The notes below the pieces were generated by a model, which saw nothing but the letters and a program-made list of their open reading frames with translations, searched no databases and had not been told where the DNA came from. From Eubacterium_G segne (GTDB lineage Bacteria; Bacillota; Clostridia; Lachnospirales; Lachnospiraceae), in NCBI RefSeq assembly GCF_014287775.1, contig NZ_JACOOZ010000007.1, positions 124,001 through 188,000 on the forward strand: 64,000 nucleotides of DNA, given 5' to 3'. The position numbers were made by a program, and so were the translations under genes. Of this stretch, positions 33,168 to 41,154 are shown piece by piece (position 1 is the stretch's first letter; each line of letters opens with the position of its first letter).

Positions 33168-35159
33168 TTAATCTCTGCTGTTTCTAAACTGTACCGGTGT
33201 CATTCCGTACTTTTTCTTAAAAAGGCGGTTAAAATGTTCAACATTCTGGTATCCTACCTTTTCTGCAATAGATTCAACAGTCATGTTTCCCCCCTTTAAA
33301 AGAGTTCTTGCCTTTTTCATTCTGACATTTTTAACTAACTCTCCAAAGGTCTTTCCTGACTTATCCTTAATGTACTTTGATAAATAAGGTTTTGAAAGAT
33401 GGAACTGATCTGCTAATTCATCTAAAGAAACCGTTAAATAATTTGTATTAATATAATTAATTATTTCAGTCAGTCTCTCGTCCTGGCAGTCTTTTTCACC
33501 TAATTCCTTAATAACCTGATTTACGGCTACTGTTAATGCATGGATTGATGATTTAATAATATCCTCGTCTAATCCTACGCCCCAATGCATAGCTCCGTTA
33601 TAGCTTATTCCCACATAAGAAACAGCCTTTGAAGAAGAACCTCTTGATAATGAATGTTCCTCGTATACTGAAAGTTCGTAGCTAATATTAAAATACTGCT
33701 TAAATGCATTACTTACAGCATCTAATCTACCGTTACCTGTACTCTTAACAATTCTTACCCCGTCATTTTGTGCAATGGTAACTTCTGCCATAATGCCGTT
33801 TTTCTGCTGGAAATGTACTTCCGGAACAGAGAATGCTCCCACATCATTTATGTATTTATCTTCAAATATCTGATATACCCAGTCAGGTGATAATTCCTTA
33901 TGCTCCTTATCTGAAACATGCTTAACTGTATATCCCACTTCTTCCTTCATCTTATCCGGCAAATCCAGTCCGAAGTTCTGCTTCAAAATGTAACTTACGC
34001 CACCTTTTCCTGACTGGCTGTTAATTCTAATAACATCAGAATCATATGTTCTTCCAATATCTACAGGATCAATAGGAATATATGGAACAGTCCACTCATC
34101 AGTTTTGCCTGCTGCCCTACATGCCATACCCTTGGCAATGGCATCCTGATGTGAACCTGAAAAAGCAGTAAATACTAAATCTCCTGCGTATGGCTGACGT
34201 GGACCTACCTTCATTCTTGTAAGTCTCTCGTAAACCTTGCTTATTTCATTTAAATTGCTAAAGTCAAGCTTTGGATCAACACCATGAGATAACATATTCA
34301 TGGCAAGAGTAACTATATCAACATTACCTGTTCTCTCACCGTTTCCAAACAATGTACCTTCAATTCTATCTGCTCCTGCTAATACACTAAGTTCAGCTGT
34401 TGCCACACCGCAACCTCTGTCGTTATGTGGATGAACTGATATTGTTACTGCATCACGATATTTTAAATTCTTATGCATATATTCAATCTGGGTTGCAAAT
34501 ACATGCGGCATTGCATTTTCCACTGTAGACGGAAGATTAATAATAACCTTGTTATCCTTTGTTGGTTTCCACACATCTAATACTGCATTACATACGTCTA
34601 ATGCATAATCCATTTCTGTTCCTGAGAAACTTTCAGGGCTATATTCAAATGAGAAGTTGCCGTCTACTTCCTTTGCTAATTCATCAAGAAGCTTTGCACC
34701 ATCTACGGCGATTTTCATTATTTCTTCCTTGCTCTTTTTGAAAACCTGTTCACGCTGTGCCACTGATGTGGAATTGTACAAATGAATAACTGCGTGCTTT
34801 GCACCCTTTACAGCTTCAAAAGTTTTCTTAATAATATGCTCTCTTGCCTGAGTTAAAACCTGAACTGTAACATCATCCGGTATCATGTTTCTTTCAATCA
34901 GGGCACGCATGAAATTGTACTCTGTTTCTGAAGCAGCCGGGAATCCCACTTCTATTTCCTTAAATCCGATATCCACAAGCATCTGGAAGAACTCCAGTTT
35001 TTCTTCGAGACTCATAGGCTCAATTAAAGCCTGATTTCCATCTCTAAGGTCAACACTACACCATATAGGTGCCTTTTCAATGTACTCCTTCTTTACCCAG
35101 TCTGTAGTTACTACAGGTGGCATAAAATACTGTCTCTTATACTTCTTGTAGTTCATCAT
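33168..35159 (-). CDS. leuA: 2-isopropylmalate synthase fused to an AraC-type DNA-binding domain
   Basis: A 663-residue protein. Residues 1-555 are a complete LeuA of the long type: catalytic WCSVDLRDGNQALIEPM, HLYNSTS, metal-binding SVHPHNDRGCGVA, and a C-terminal regulatory domain (INDVGAFSVPEVHFQQ, STGNGRLDAVSNAF). LeuA condenses acetyl-CoA and 2-ketoisovalerate at the start of leucine synthesis. Residues 557-663 are a full AraC HTH pair: LADQFHLSKPYLSKYIKDK, then IAEKVGYQNVEHFNRLFKK and YGMTPVQFRNSRD. The frame is unbroken. A leucine T-box precedes it. The added domain suggests that the enzyme may also bind DNA in response to leucine or substrate; that is inference. SD AAAGGAG lies before ATG 35159. 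Confidence 0.93.
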   Translation of the reverse strand: MMNYKKYKRQYFMPPVVTTDWVKKEYIEKAPIWCSVDLRDGNQALIEPMSLEEKLEFFQMLVDIGFKEIEVGFPAASETEYNFMRALIERNMIPDDVTVQVLTQAREHIIKKTFEAVKGAKHAVIHLYNSTSVAQREQVFKKSKEEIMKIAVDGAKLLDELAKEVDGNFSFEYSPESFSGTEMDYALDVCNAVLDVWKPTKDNKVIINLPSTVENAMPHVFATQIEYMHKNLKYRDAVTISVHPHNDRGCGVATAELSVLAGADRIEGTLFGNGERTGNVDIVTLAMNMLSHGVDPKLDFSNLNEISKVYERLTRMKVGPRQPYAGDLVFTAFSGSHQDAIAKGMACRAAGKTDEWTVPYIPIDPVDIGRTYDSDVIRINSQSGKGGVSYILKQNFGLDLPDKMKEEVGYTVKHVSDKEHKELSPDWVYQIFEDKYINDVGAFSVPEVHFQQKNGIMAEVTIAQNDGVRIVKSTGNGRLDAVSNAFKQYFNISYELSVYEEHSLSRGSSSKAVSYVGISYNGAMHWGVGLDEDIIKSSIHALTVAVNQVIKELGEKDCQDERLTEIINYINTNYLTVSLDELADQFHLSKPYLSKYIKDKSGKTFGELVKNVRMKKARTLLKGGNMTVESIAEKVGYQNVEHFNRLFKKKYGMTPVQFRNSRD

Positions 35160-35223
35160 GATAATTATCTCCTTTAATCTTGTTTTAAAAAATATCTATA
35201 TAAAAGTTTCCAACTTTTAATGC

Positions 35224-35485
35224 AAAAAAATATCCCTGTGCTCCATCTGTAGGAAGCACAGAGACGTAAGCTTTACTTGCGCGGTACCACTCTGTTTCAT
35301 GTAATAAATACACACTCTCATAGGATGCATTCACATCCCTTCCTTTTAACGGTGGATTTCCGTCCTGACCTACTTGATGTTTTCAGCCGGAAGCTCCGGG
35401 GCGAGTTCATTAACCTGCATCTGATGTCTCGCACCTTCCGACATCTCTCTTGGTACAGCTCATTAATTACTATTCCTCTTCATAG
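35224..35485 (-). ncRNA. Leucine-specific T-box riboswitch upstream of leuA
   Basis: On the minus strand, stem I contains AAGAGAGATGTCGGAAGGTG and GCGAGACATC. The specifier loop TGAACTCGCC carries the Leu codon CTC (35403-35405). The T-box AGAGTGGTACCGCG is at 35280-35293, followed by the terminator CTGTGCT/AGCACAG (35236-35261) with a run of seven T (35224-35230). Uncharged tRNA-Leu would favour the antiterminator and leuA expression. The 5' boundary is approximate. Confidence 0.93.
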
Positions 35486-35576
35486 CCTTTGCAATATTTT
35501 TAGGATGAACATATATTAACATATGCCTTTTCCTTTGTGTAGTGACAATATTAATCAGTTTTATTGATTTTTTTTA

Positions 35577-36869
35577 TCATCCTACTTTTAATTTAAACTT
35601 CTGTTCTTCCCTTTCAGAATCTACTTTTGCGATAGTTGCTCCAAGTCCTGACAACTTTTCATCGAATCTTTCGTATCCTCTCTTAATGTATACAATATCA
35701 TCTACCGTAGTAAATCCCTCAGCTGCAAGACCCGCAATAACCAATGCTGCTCCTGCCCTAAGATCAGTTGCCTTTACTTTAGCACCCTGAATACTTCCAA
35801 CTCCGGTAATAATGGCTGTTCTGCCTTCTACCTTAGTTATGGCACCCATTCTGTTTAATTCTGCTACATACTTAAATCTGTTTTCAAAGATACTTTCCGT
35901 AACGGTACTTACCCCATTAGCCATAGTAAGCACTGCTGCCATCTGTGGCTGCATATCTGTAGGGAATCCGGGATAAGGAAGTGTCTTTATGTTCGCACAT
36001 CTGATAAAATCACCGGCTTTAACCTTAACTGAATCATCATATTCTATAATTGTGCATCCCATTTCCATTAATTTAGATGAAATACACTCTAAATGCTTAG
36101 GAATAACATTCTTAATTAAAATCTCTCCACCTGTTGCAGCTGCCGCACACATAAATGTGCCTGCTTCAATCTGGTCCGGAATGGTAGAATACACTGTTCC
36201 GTGCAATTTCTCAACTCCGTTAATTCTAATCTTGTCAGTTCCTGCACCTCTAATGTCGGCACCCATGCTGTTTAACATATTAGCCACGTCAACAATATGC
36301 GGTTCCTTTGCCGCATTTTCTATAATAGTCTTACCTTCTGCCATAACAGCTGCCAAAATTATGTTAATGGTAGCTCCAACTGAAGAAACATCAAAGAAAA
36401 TATTGTTTCCTCTTAATACATCTGCATGTGCATTAAGCATTCCGTGATCCTGGATAACTGTAGCTCCTAATGCCCTGAATCCCTTAAGATGCTGGTCAAT
36501 AGGTCTCTCTCCTATAACACAGCCTCCCGGAAGAGCCACCTCTGCCTTTCCAAACTTTCCAAGAAGGGCACCAAGAAGATAATAAGAAGCTCTTATTTTT
36601 CTCATCTGTTCTTCTTCCACAATACAGGAATTAATGGTTCCACCATTTATAATTACACAATGTCTGTCAACTCTGTTTATCTTTGCCCCAATTGTTTCTA
36701 TTGCATCTATTAACTGATTGATGTCACTGACATCAGGAATATTTTCTAAAGTTACATCTTCATCGGTCATAATTGCTGCTGCAATCAAAGCCAATGCTGC
36801 ATTTTTCGCCCCGCTTATATCAACTTCACCATAAAGTGGTGTTCCACCTTTAATAATATATTTTTCCAT
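35577..36869 (-). CDS. murA: UDP-N-acetylglucosamine 1-carboxyvinyltransferase
   Basis: A 430-residue enzyme of the first committed step of peptidoglycan synthesis (PEP transfer to UDP-GlcNAc). The substrate motif ISGAKNAAL is at about residue 19. The catalytic loop LPGGCVIGERPIDQH has the reactive cysteine that fosfomycin alkylates, so sensitivity is possible. C-terminal YPGFPTDMQPQ and the closing IKRGYERFDEKLSGLGA are present. SD GAGGTGA precedes the ATG. A second murA/murZ paralog may exist elsewhere, so the symbol is by family. Confidence 0.95.
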   Translation of the reverse strand: MEKYIIKGGTPLYGEVDISGAKNAALALIAAAIMTDEDVTLENIPDVSDINQLIDAIETIGAKINRVDRHCVIINGGTINSCIVEEEQMRKIRASYYLLGALLGKFGKAEVALPGGCVIGERPIDQHLKGFRALGATVIQDHGMLNAHADVLRGNNIFFDVSSVGATINIILAAVMAEGKTIIENAAKEPHIVDVANMLNSMGADIRGAGTDKIRINGVEKLHGTVYSTIPDQIEAGTFMCAAAATGGEILIKNVIPKHLECISSKLMEMGCTIIEYDDSVKVKAGDFIRCANIKTLPYPGFPTDMQPQMAAVLTMANGVSTVTESIFENRFKYVAELNRMGAITKVEGRTAIITGVGSIQGAKVKATDLRAGAALVIAGLAAEGFTTVDDIVYIKRGYERFDEKLSGLGATIAKVDSEREEQKFKLKVG

Positions 36870-36988
36870 TATTCACCTCGGGTTTTATGTAAACTCCAAA
36901 AATTTACTCAAATAAATAACAGTGTGCCTTAATTCTTGTCAAAATCTGCTTTTTTCACCTATTGATATTTTTATGCACACTTTCATAT

Positions 36989-37016
36989 ATTATAACACAA
37001 TCTCCTACTTTGTAAA
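36989..37016 (-). promoter_or_regulatory. Promoter of murA
   Basis: Minus-strand -35 TTTACA (37011-37016), 16-base spacer and -10 TATAAT (36989-36994) with TG one base upstream, about 120 bases before the murA ATG. Confidence 0.5.
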
Positions 37017-37065
37017 CAGCTAAAGGCTTTTTATAATTTTAGAATATGCACTAAGCGGGTAAAAG

Positions 37066-37620
37066 TTACCCACCGTTTCCGGACTTTACATAATTAACGG
37101 GATTAACTTTTTTTCCATTAATTATTACTTCAAAATGAAGATGAGGACCGGTACTGTCTCCTGTATTTCCACTTAATCCTATTACCTGTCCCCTTGAAAC
37201 CTTCTGCCCCTTTTCCACATTTAATTCCGACATATGAGCATATCTGGTTTCCACAAAATTTCCGTGATTAATTAAAACGTTGTAACCATAGCTTTCACTA
37301 TAATACGCTAAGGTTACCCTTCCTTCCTTTGCCGCTTTTACCTTTGTTCCCACACATACTCCCCAGTCATGTCCTAAATGCCTTGAGCTTCTTGATATTG
37401 TATCCCCAAACTTTGAGGTGGTAATTCCTCCATTTACAGGCATAATAAAAGAAGCCTCAGAACTTTTTGCCTTTTTCTTAATGGTTTTCTTTTTAGTTAC
37501 AACTTTTTTTGCCATTTCAGCCTTATCTTTAGCTTCTTTTATTTTTATATTTTGCCCGGCAATGAAACTATAAGCATGTATTTCCATTGCCATCTGGGAA
37601 AAAATAATAACTATCATCAT
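37066..37620 (-). CDS. M23 family metallopeptidase (peptidoglycan endopeptidase)
   Basis: At least 184 residues. The M23/LytM zinc site is complete: RHLGHDWGV supplies the first His and Asp, and GPHLHFEV the HxH pair. An N-terminal membrane segment and a Lys-rich linker (about 30-55) place the peptidase outside the cell, where it would cut cross-links of peptidoglycan. The first ATG (37620) lies inside the hydrophobic segment and lacks an SD. The frame stays open upstream to 37690 and would give a better signal (NLFNQKRWFWAVSALALQ) if translation began at an ATT at 37689, which has GGAGG upstream and overlaps the aroK stop. The coordinates given are the conservative ATG start. Confidence 0.85.
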   Translation of the reverse strand: MMIVIIFSQMAMEIHAYSFIAGQNIKIKEAKDKAEMAKKVVTKKKTIKKKAKSSEASFIMPVNGGITTSKFGDTISRSSRHLGHDWGVCVGTKVKAAKEGRVTLAYYSESYGYNVLINHGNFVETRYAHMSELNVEKGQKVSRGQVIGLSGNTGDSTGPHLHFEVIINGKKVNPVNYVKSGNGG

Positions 37621-37684
37621 TTGTAAGGCAAGAGCTGATACAGCCCAAAACCATCTCTTCTGATTAAATAGATTATTAATAATT

Positions 37685-38203
37685 TTAATTTTTCATTTCC
37701 TCCAATTTTTCAACAATTTTGTTCACAGTTTTCTGTATTGTACTGTGGTGCTCATTTACTATTATATCCGCATATTTTTCATATAACGGTGTTCTTTCAT
37801 TATATAAATCCTTAAGAGTCTGTCCTTCCTTTAAAACCACCCCACGTTTTTTAAGACTTCCCAGTCTCTTTGACAACTCATTAAGTTCTAATTCCAGATA
37901 CACAATGGTTCCAATTTTTGCAAAATGCTCCATTGCCTCCTGACCGTAAACTGCACTTCCTCCGGTAGCTATTATCGCCTTTGTTGTGTTAAGGGATTTA
38001 TTTACGTCATTTTCAATCTCCTTAAATTTCTCTGTACCTTCTTCAGCAATAATATCCTTAAGGAGGCGTCCTGTTTTCTCCTGAATAACTAAATCAGAAT
38101 CAATAAAGCTATAGCCTAATACCTTTGCCAGCACTACTCCTACAGTGCTTTTTCCAACTCCCGGCATACCTATCAATATAATGTTATCGCTGCTTTTGCT
38201 CAT
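37685..38203 (-). CDS. aroK: Shikimate kinase
   Basis: A 172-residue P-loop kinase of the aromatic amino acid pathway. Walker A is GMPGVGKST at about residue 13. The substrate residues IDSD (about 36) and the lid RTPLYEKYADIIV are present. The usual GGG substrate loop reads ATGGSAV, one Gly replaced by Ser. It is followed within a few bases by the M23 peptidase gene on the same strand. Confidence 0.9.
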   Translation of the reverse strand: MSKSSDNIILIGMPGVGKSTVGVVLAKVLGYSFIDSDLVIQEKTGRLLKDIIAEEGTEKFKEIENDVNKSLNTTKAIIATGGSAVYGQEAMEHFAKIGTIVYLELELNELSKRLGSLKKRGVVLKEGQTLKDLYNERTPLYEKYADIIVNEHHSTIQKTVNKIVEKLEEMKN

Positions 38204-38223
38204 AATTTTCAGCCTCCTGATTC

Positions 38224-38799
38224 TTATTTTCTCTTTTTGTTTTTTCTCACTGAGAATCCAAATCTTCCCAGTTTTTTTCCTACTCCGTAATACTGTCCGT
38301 GGGAATAAACCAGCGGTGCTGCCATTGCCAAATCAAACTTTCCTTTAGAATCCATATATTTTTCATCAGCATGAACGCATAAAACCTTTGCCAAAAACAT
38401 GTCGTGAGTTCCCAGATGTGTAATTTCAAGAACCTCACATTCAATGTTTACCGGACTTTCCTTTATAAGAGGTGCCGCAACATATTTTGCCTCCTCCTTT
38501 GTAAGATTCATTGCCTTAAACTTGTCCTCGTCTCTCCCTGACTTTACGCCACAGTAATCTGTAGCCTTGGCAAGTTCCTCTGTAGTAAGATTTATAACAA
38601 ACTGACCTGTGTGTTTTATCATATCATAAGAATGCCTTGAAGGTCTTACTGAAATGTACACCATAGCAGGATCCGAACTTACCGTGCCTGTCCATGCTAC
38701 TGTAAATACATTATCATTTCCTTCTCCGTCTGTAGCAGTAACTAAAACAGCCGGCAGGGGATACAACATATTTCCCGGTTTCCAAATATCTTTTGCCAT
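38224..38799 (-). CDS. Flavin reductase-like FMN-binding protein
   Basis: A 191-residue protein of the flavin reductase/DIM6-NTAB family, with the split-barrel FMN fold. Typical stretches are MLYPLPAVLVTATD, FTVAWTGTVSSDPAMVYISVRPSRHSYD and FVINLTTEELA, followed by C-terminal EVLEITHLGTHDMFLAKV. The partner oxidoreductase or physiological acceptor cannot be told. It lies between aroK and an NTF2-like membrane protein on the same strand with short gaps, probably one operon. Confidence 0.88.
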   Translation of the reverse strand: MAKDIWKPGNMLYPLPAVLVTATDGEGNDNVFTVAWTGTVSSDPAMVYISVRPSRHSYDMIKHTGQFVINLTTEELAKATDYCGVKSGRDEDKFKAMNLTKEEAKYVAAPLIKESPVNIECEVLEITHLGTHDMFLAKVLCVHADEKYMDSKGKFDLAMAAPLVYSHGQYYGVGKKLGRFGFSVRKNKKRK

Positions 38800-38812
38800 G
38801 TAATTATCTCCT

Positions 38813-39949
38813 TTATTCCTTCTTAGTATTTTTGTTTAATAACTTTATATCCGTAAGTGAAATATCATCACCCTTTAAGGTATAGTTTAAAGTCATTTCA
38901 CTTTTACATTTTCCGGATAGGGTATACACATAACTATTATACAATGTGGTCTTTGTAGATGCCATATAATTATAGCTATAAGTATATTTTAAAGTATAAA
39001 CCTTTGTTTTGTCATTATACGTTATGGTATTCTTTAAATTATTTATATTAAAGTCAGATACCTTATAGTCTTCTATATTTTTAGTATCCGGCGGATATAT
39101 TATATCCTGTGTCTTAGTAACAAGGTCCTTGACCTTACTTTTCAGCTTTTTATTATTAGGAAAGCATTTTATAAGGTTTGGATAGGATGGTTTTTTATCC
39201 CTTGCCGCCTTATAAAATAACTTAATGACTTTATCTCCTGACTGTTTTATTTTCCCGGAATATTCTTCACTGGCAGTGTAAGATTTTTTTGTCATATCAA
39301 GCGTTGTATCAGGTTTCTTTAAATCCACCTGACTGTTTACTGCATAATATTTGTTTGTAGCCACTACCTTGTAATCTCCCAAAAGAATACCCTTAAATTT
39401 ATAAGTCAATTTACCATCCTTTTCTTCTACGGAAGCATTATCCTTTGTAATGGTTTTCCCGTTAATTTTTAATTGATTTCCACTGTTAATAACTACAGTA
39501 AAATTTTTTACAATCATGCTGTCGCAATTAACAGAGTATTCCGGTATAATATTCATTCCCTTTCTTATTTCATCAACATATATTTCAAAATATCTGTTTT
39601 CTTTTTTTGAGTCATCTATACATTTTACCCTGACTAACTTTTGTCCGTTCTTTTTCTCCGGGTCTAATATTTCGTAAGAATCAATTGTATACTGTAAGCG
39701 CATTTGCTTCATGGCTTCGATATATGTTTCTTTATTTATGTAAACCTCTTTTTCCTTTGTAAGGTAATCATACATTTTATTAAAATCACTGCTTACAAAC
39801 GCTCTGAAATATCCTGCGGCAACATCTGTGGGATCTGACTCATGGTTTATATATGCCATTCCTGCTCCAATTCCCATGCAAACTGCTATAAATATTAATA
39901 TGAAAAAAAGAGATACTACTCTTTCCCTTATTATCGATTTCTTCTTCAT
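38813..39949 (-). CDS. Membrane-anchored extracytoplasmic protein with NTF2-like domain
   Basis: A 378-residue protein with a basic N-terminus, one transmembrane helix (about residues 12-33) and an external part. Residues 40-130 (DVAAGYFRAFVSSDFNKMYDYL onwards) resemble the NTF2-like domain found at the N-terminus of penicillin-binding proteins and TcaA-like proteins. Residues 140-220 form a beta-sandwich-like region (INGKTITKDNASVEE), and the C-terminal part is Lys/Tyr/Thr-rich. No catalytic motif is seen. A cell-envelope role is inferred from topology only. Confidence 0.65.
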   Translation of the reverse strand: MKKKSIIRERVVSLFFILIFIAVCMGIGAGMAYINHESDPTDVAAGYFRAFVSSDFNKMYDYLTKEKEVYINKETYIEAMKQMRLQYTIDSYEILDPEKKNGQKLVRVKCIDDSKKENRYFEIYVDEIRKGMNIIPEYSVNCDSMIVKNFTVVINSGNQLKINGKTITKDNASVEEKDGKLTYKFKGILLGDYKVVATNKYYAVNSQVDLKKPDTTLDMTKKSYTASEEYSGKIKQSGDKVIKLFYKAARDKKPSYPNLIKCFPNNKKLKSKVKDLVTKTQDIIYPPDTKNIEDYKVSDFNINNLKNTITYNDKTKVYTLKYTYSYNYMASTKTTLYNSYVYTLSGKCKSEMTLNYTLKGDDISLTDIKLLNKNTKKE

Positions 39950-40052
39950 AAGTCTACTCCTGCATTAATGTCTGTTTTATATATACGTGTACTTAAATGT
40001 TACCCATTATCCTTGATTTTTGCAAGGCTTTTATGTATCATTAACATAACAT

Positions 40053-41006
40053 ATGAAAGGATTCAGTCGGATAAAAAGTTTTTCCGACTATTATATTGTT
40101 ATGGATAAAAAAGCACAATTTAACGAGGCTCTTACTTCTCTTGTGGATTACGCAGCTACAAAAGGTAACGAAATCACTCAGGAAGATGTTAAGGTCTTTT
40201 TCAAGGATTTAATTGATGACGAAAGTCAGTACGGTTTTATTAACGACTATTTAAGCCTTAATAAAATAAAGGTTTTAGGATTTACACCAACGTCTTTTTT
40301 TGACACATTAAATGAAGATACCACAGAAAGCATAGCGGAGGATTCCCCTAATGAAGGCATTCCTGAAAAAGTTTCAAATTTTAAGGAGTCCCAAGAGGAA
40401 ATCGCTTTCGTCAATATGTATATGTCAGATATGGAAAACATTGAACCTTTGTCTGACACAGAAAAGGTTGAATTAATAAATCAGTTACTTTCAGGTAATG
40501 CCGAAGCTTCAAAACGTTTAGTTGAAGGTAGTCTTTCATTAGTAGCAGAACTTGCCGGTAATTTTCGTGGCAAAGGGGTCTCCTTTGGCGACCTTATTCA
40601 GGAAGGAAATATTGGCATGATGCTGGCGGTATCTGATTATAACAGTAATTGCGGTGACTTTAATGAATTTATTACAAACCGTGTTACTGATGCCATAAAA
40701 AATACCATTAACGAACAGATTAATTCTGACCGCATAAGCCAGCATTTGGCTGACCAGCTTAATTTACTGGATAAAGTTACAAAGCAGTTAAGTGAAAAGC
40801 TTGGTCGTGTTCCTGAATTAGCTGAATTATCTGAAGCTATGGGTATTGACGAAGATGAGGTATCTCTTTTATTAAAAACATCCATTAACACTTTGTCAGT
40901 TAATCAGGATACCAAAATTGCAGAGGATACTTCCCAAACCGGAAATACTTCAGATTTAAACGACAATGATAATAATCAACCTCTTACATGGAGACATAGT
41001 AAGTAG
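40053..41006 (+). CDS. RpoD-like sigma factor homologue lacking region 4
   Basis: A 317-residue protein. Residues 17-80 (AQFNEALTSLVDYAATKGNE) resemble sigma region 1.1. About 115-170 correspond to 1.2 (FVNMYMSDMENIEPLSDTEK, then GNAEASKRLVEGSLSLVAEL). About 175-235 correspond to region 2 (FGDLIQEGNIGMMLAVSDYN) with a reduced aromatic set, and 235-290 to region 3 (LGRVPELAELSEAMGIDEDE). Region 4, which binds the -35 box, is absent; the protein ends in an Asp/Asn-rich tail. No SD precedes ATG 40053; an alternative ATG at 40101 starts just before region 1.1. A hairpin lies between the two. It could be a specialised sigma factor or an RNA polymerase-binding regulator. Confidence 0.75.
   Translation: MKGFSRIKSFSDYYIVMDKKAQFNEALTSLVDYAATKGNEITQEDVKVFFKDLIDDESQYGFINDYLSLNKIKVLGFTPTSFFDTLNEDTTESIAEDSPNEGIPEKVSNFKESQEEIAFVNMYMSDMENIEPLSDTEKVELINQLLSGNAEASKRLVEGSLSLVAELAGNFRGKGVSFGDLIQEGNIGMMLAVSDYNSNCGDFNEFITNRVTDAIKNTINEQINSDRISQHLADQLNLLDKVTKQLSEKLGRVPELAELSEAMGIDEDEVSLLLKTSINTLSVNQDTKIAEDTSQTGNTSDLNDNDNNQPLTWRHSK
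40065..40089 (+). promoter_or_regulatory. Hairpin at the 5' end of the sigma-like gene
   Basis: AGTCGGA pairs with TCCGACT around an A/T-rich loop, between the two possible starts (40053 and 40101). If the later ATG is used, the hairpin is in the leader. Confidence 0.4.
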
Positions 41007-41030
41007 TTTTTTTAGCTTAATAAGGCATAA

Positions 41031-41077
41031 AAGAGGCTGCGGCTTTGACTTATCAGGTCAAGACCACAGCCCTTTTT
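41031..41077. terminator. Bidirectional terminator between sigma-like gene and amt
   Basis: GGCTGCGGCTTTGAC pairs with GTCAAGACCACAGCC (a few mismatches) and is flanked by A-rich and T-rich runs (TTTTT at 41073-41077). It serves two convergent genes. Confidence 0.85.
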
Positions 41078-41154
41078 AATGAGATTAAGTAAAATATATA
41101 TTTAAGAACAGAGTTCCAAAATATCTAACTGATATACAACTCTTTTCCTGTTTT

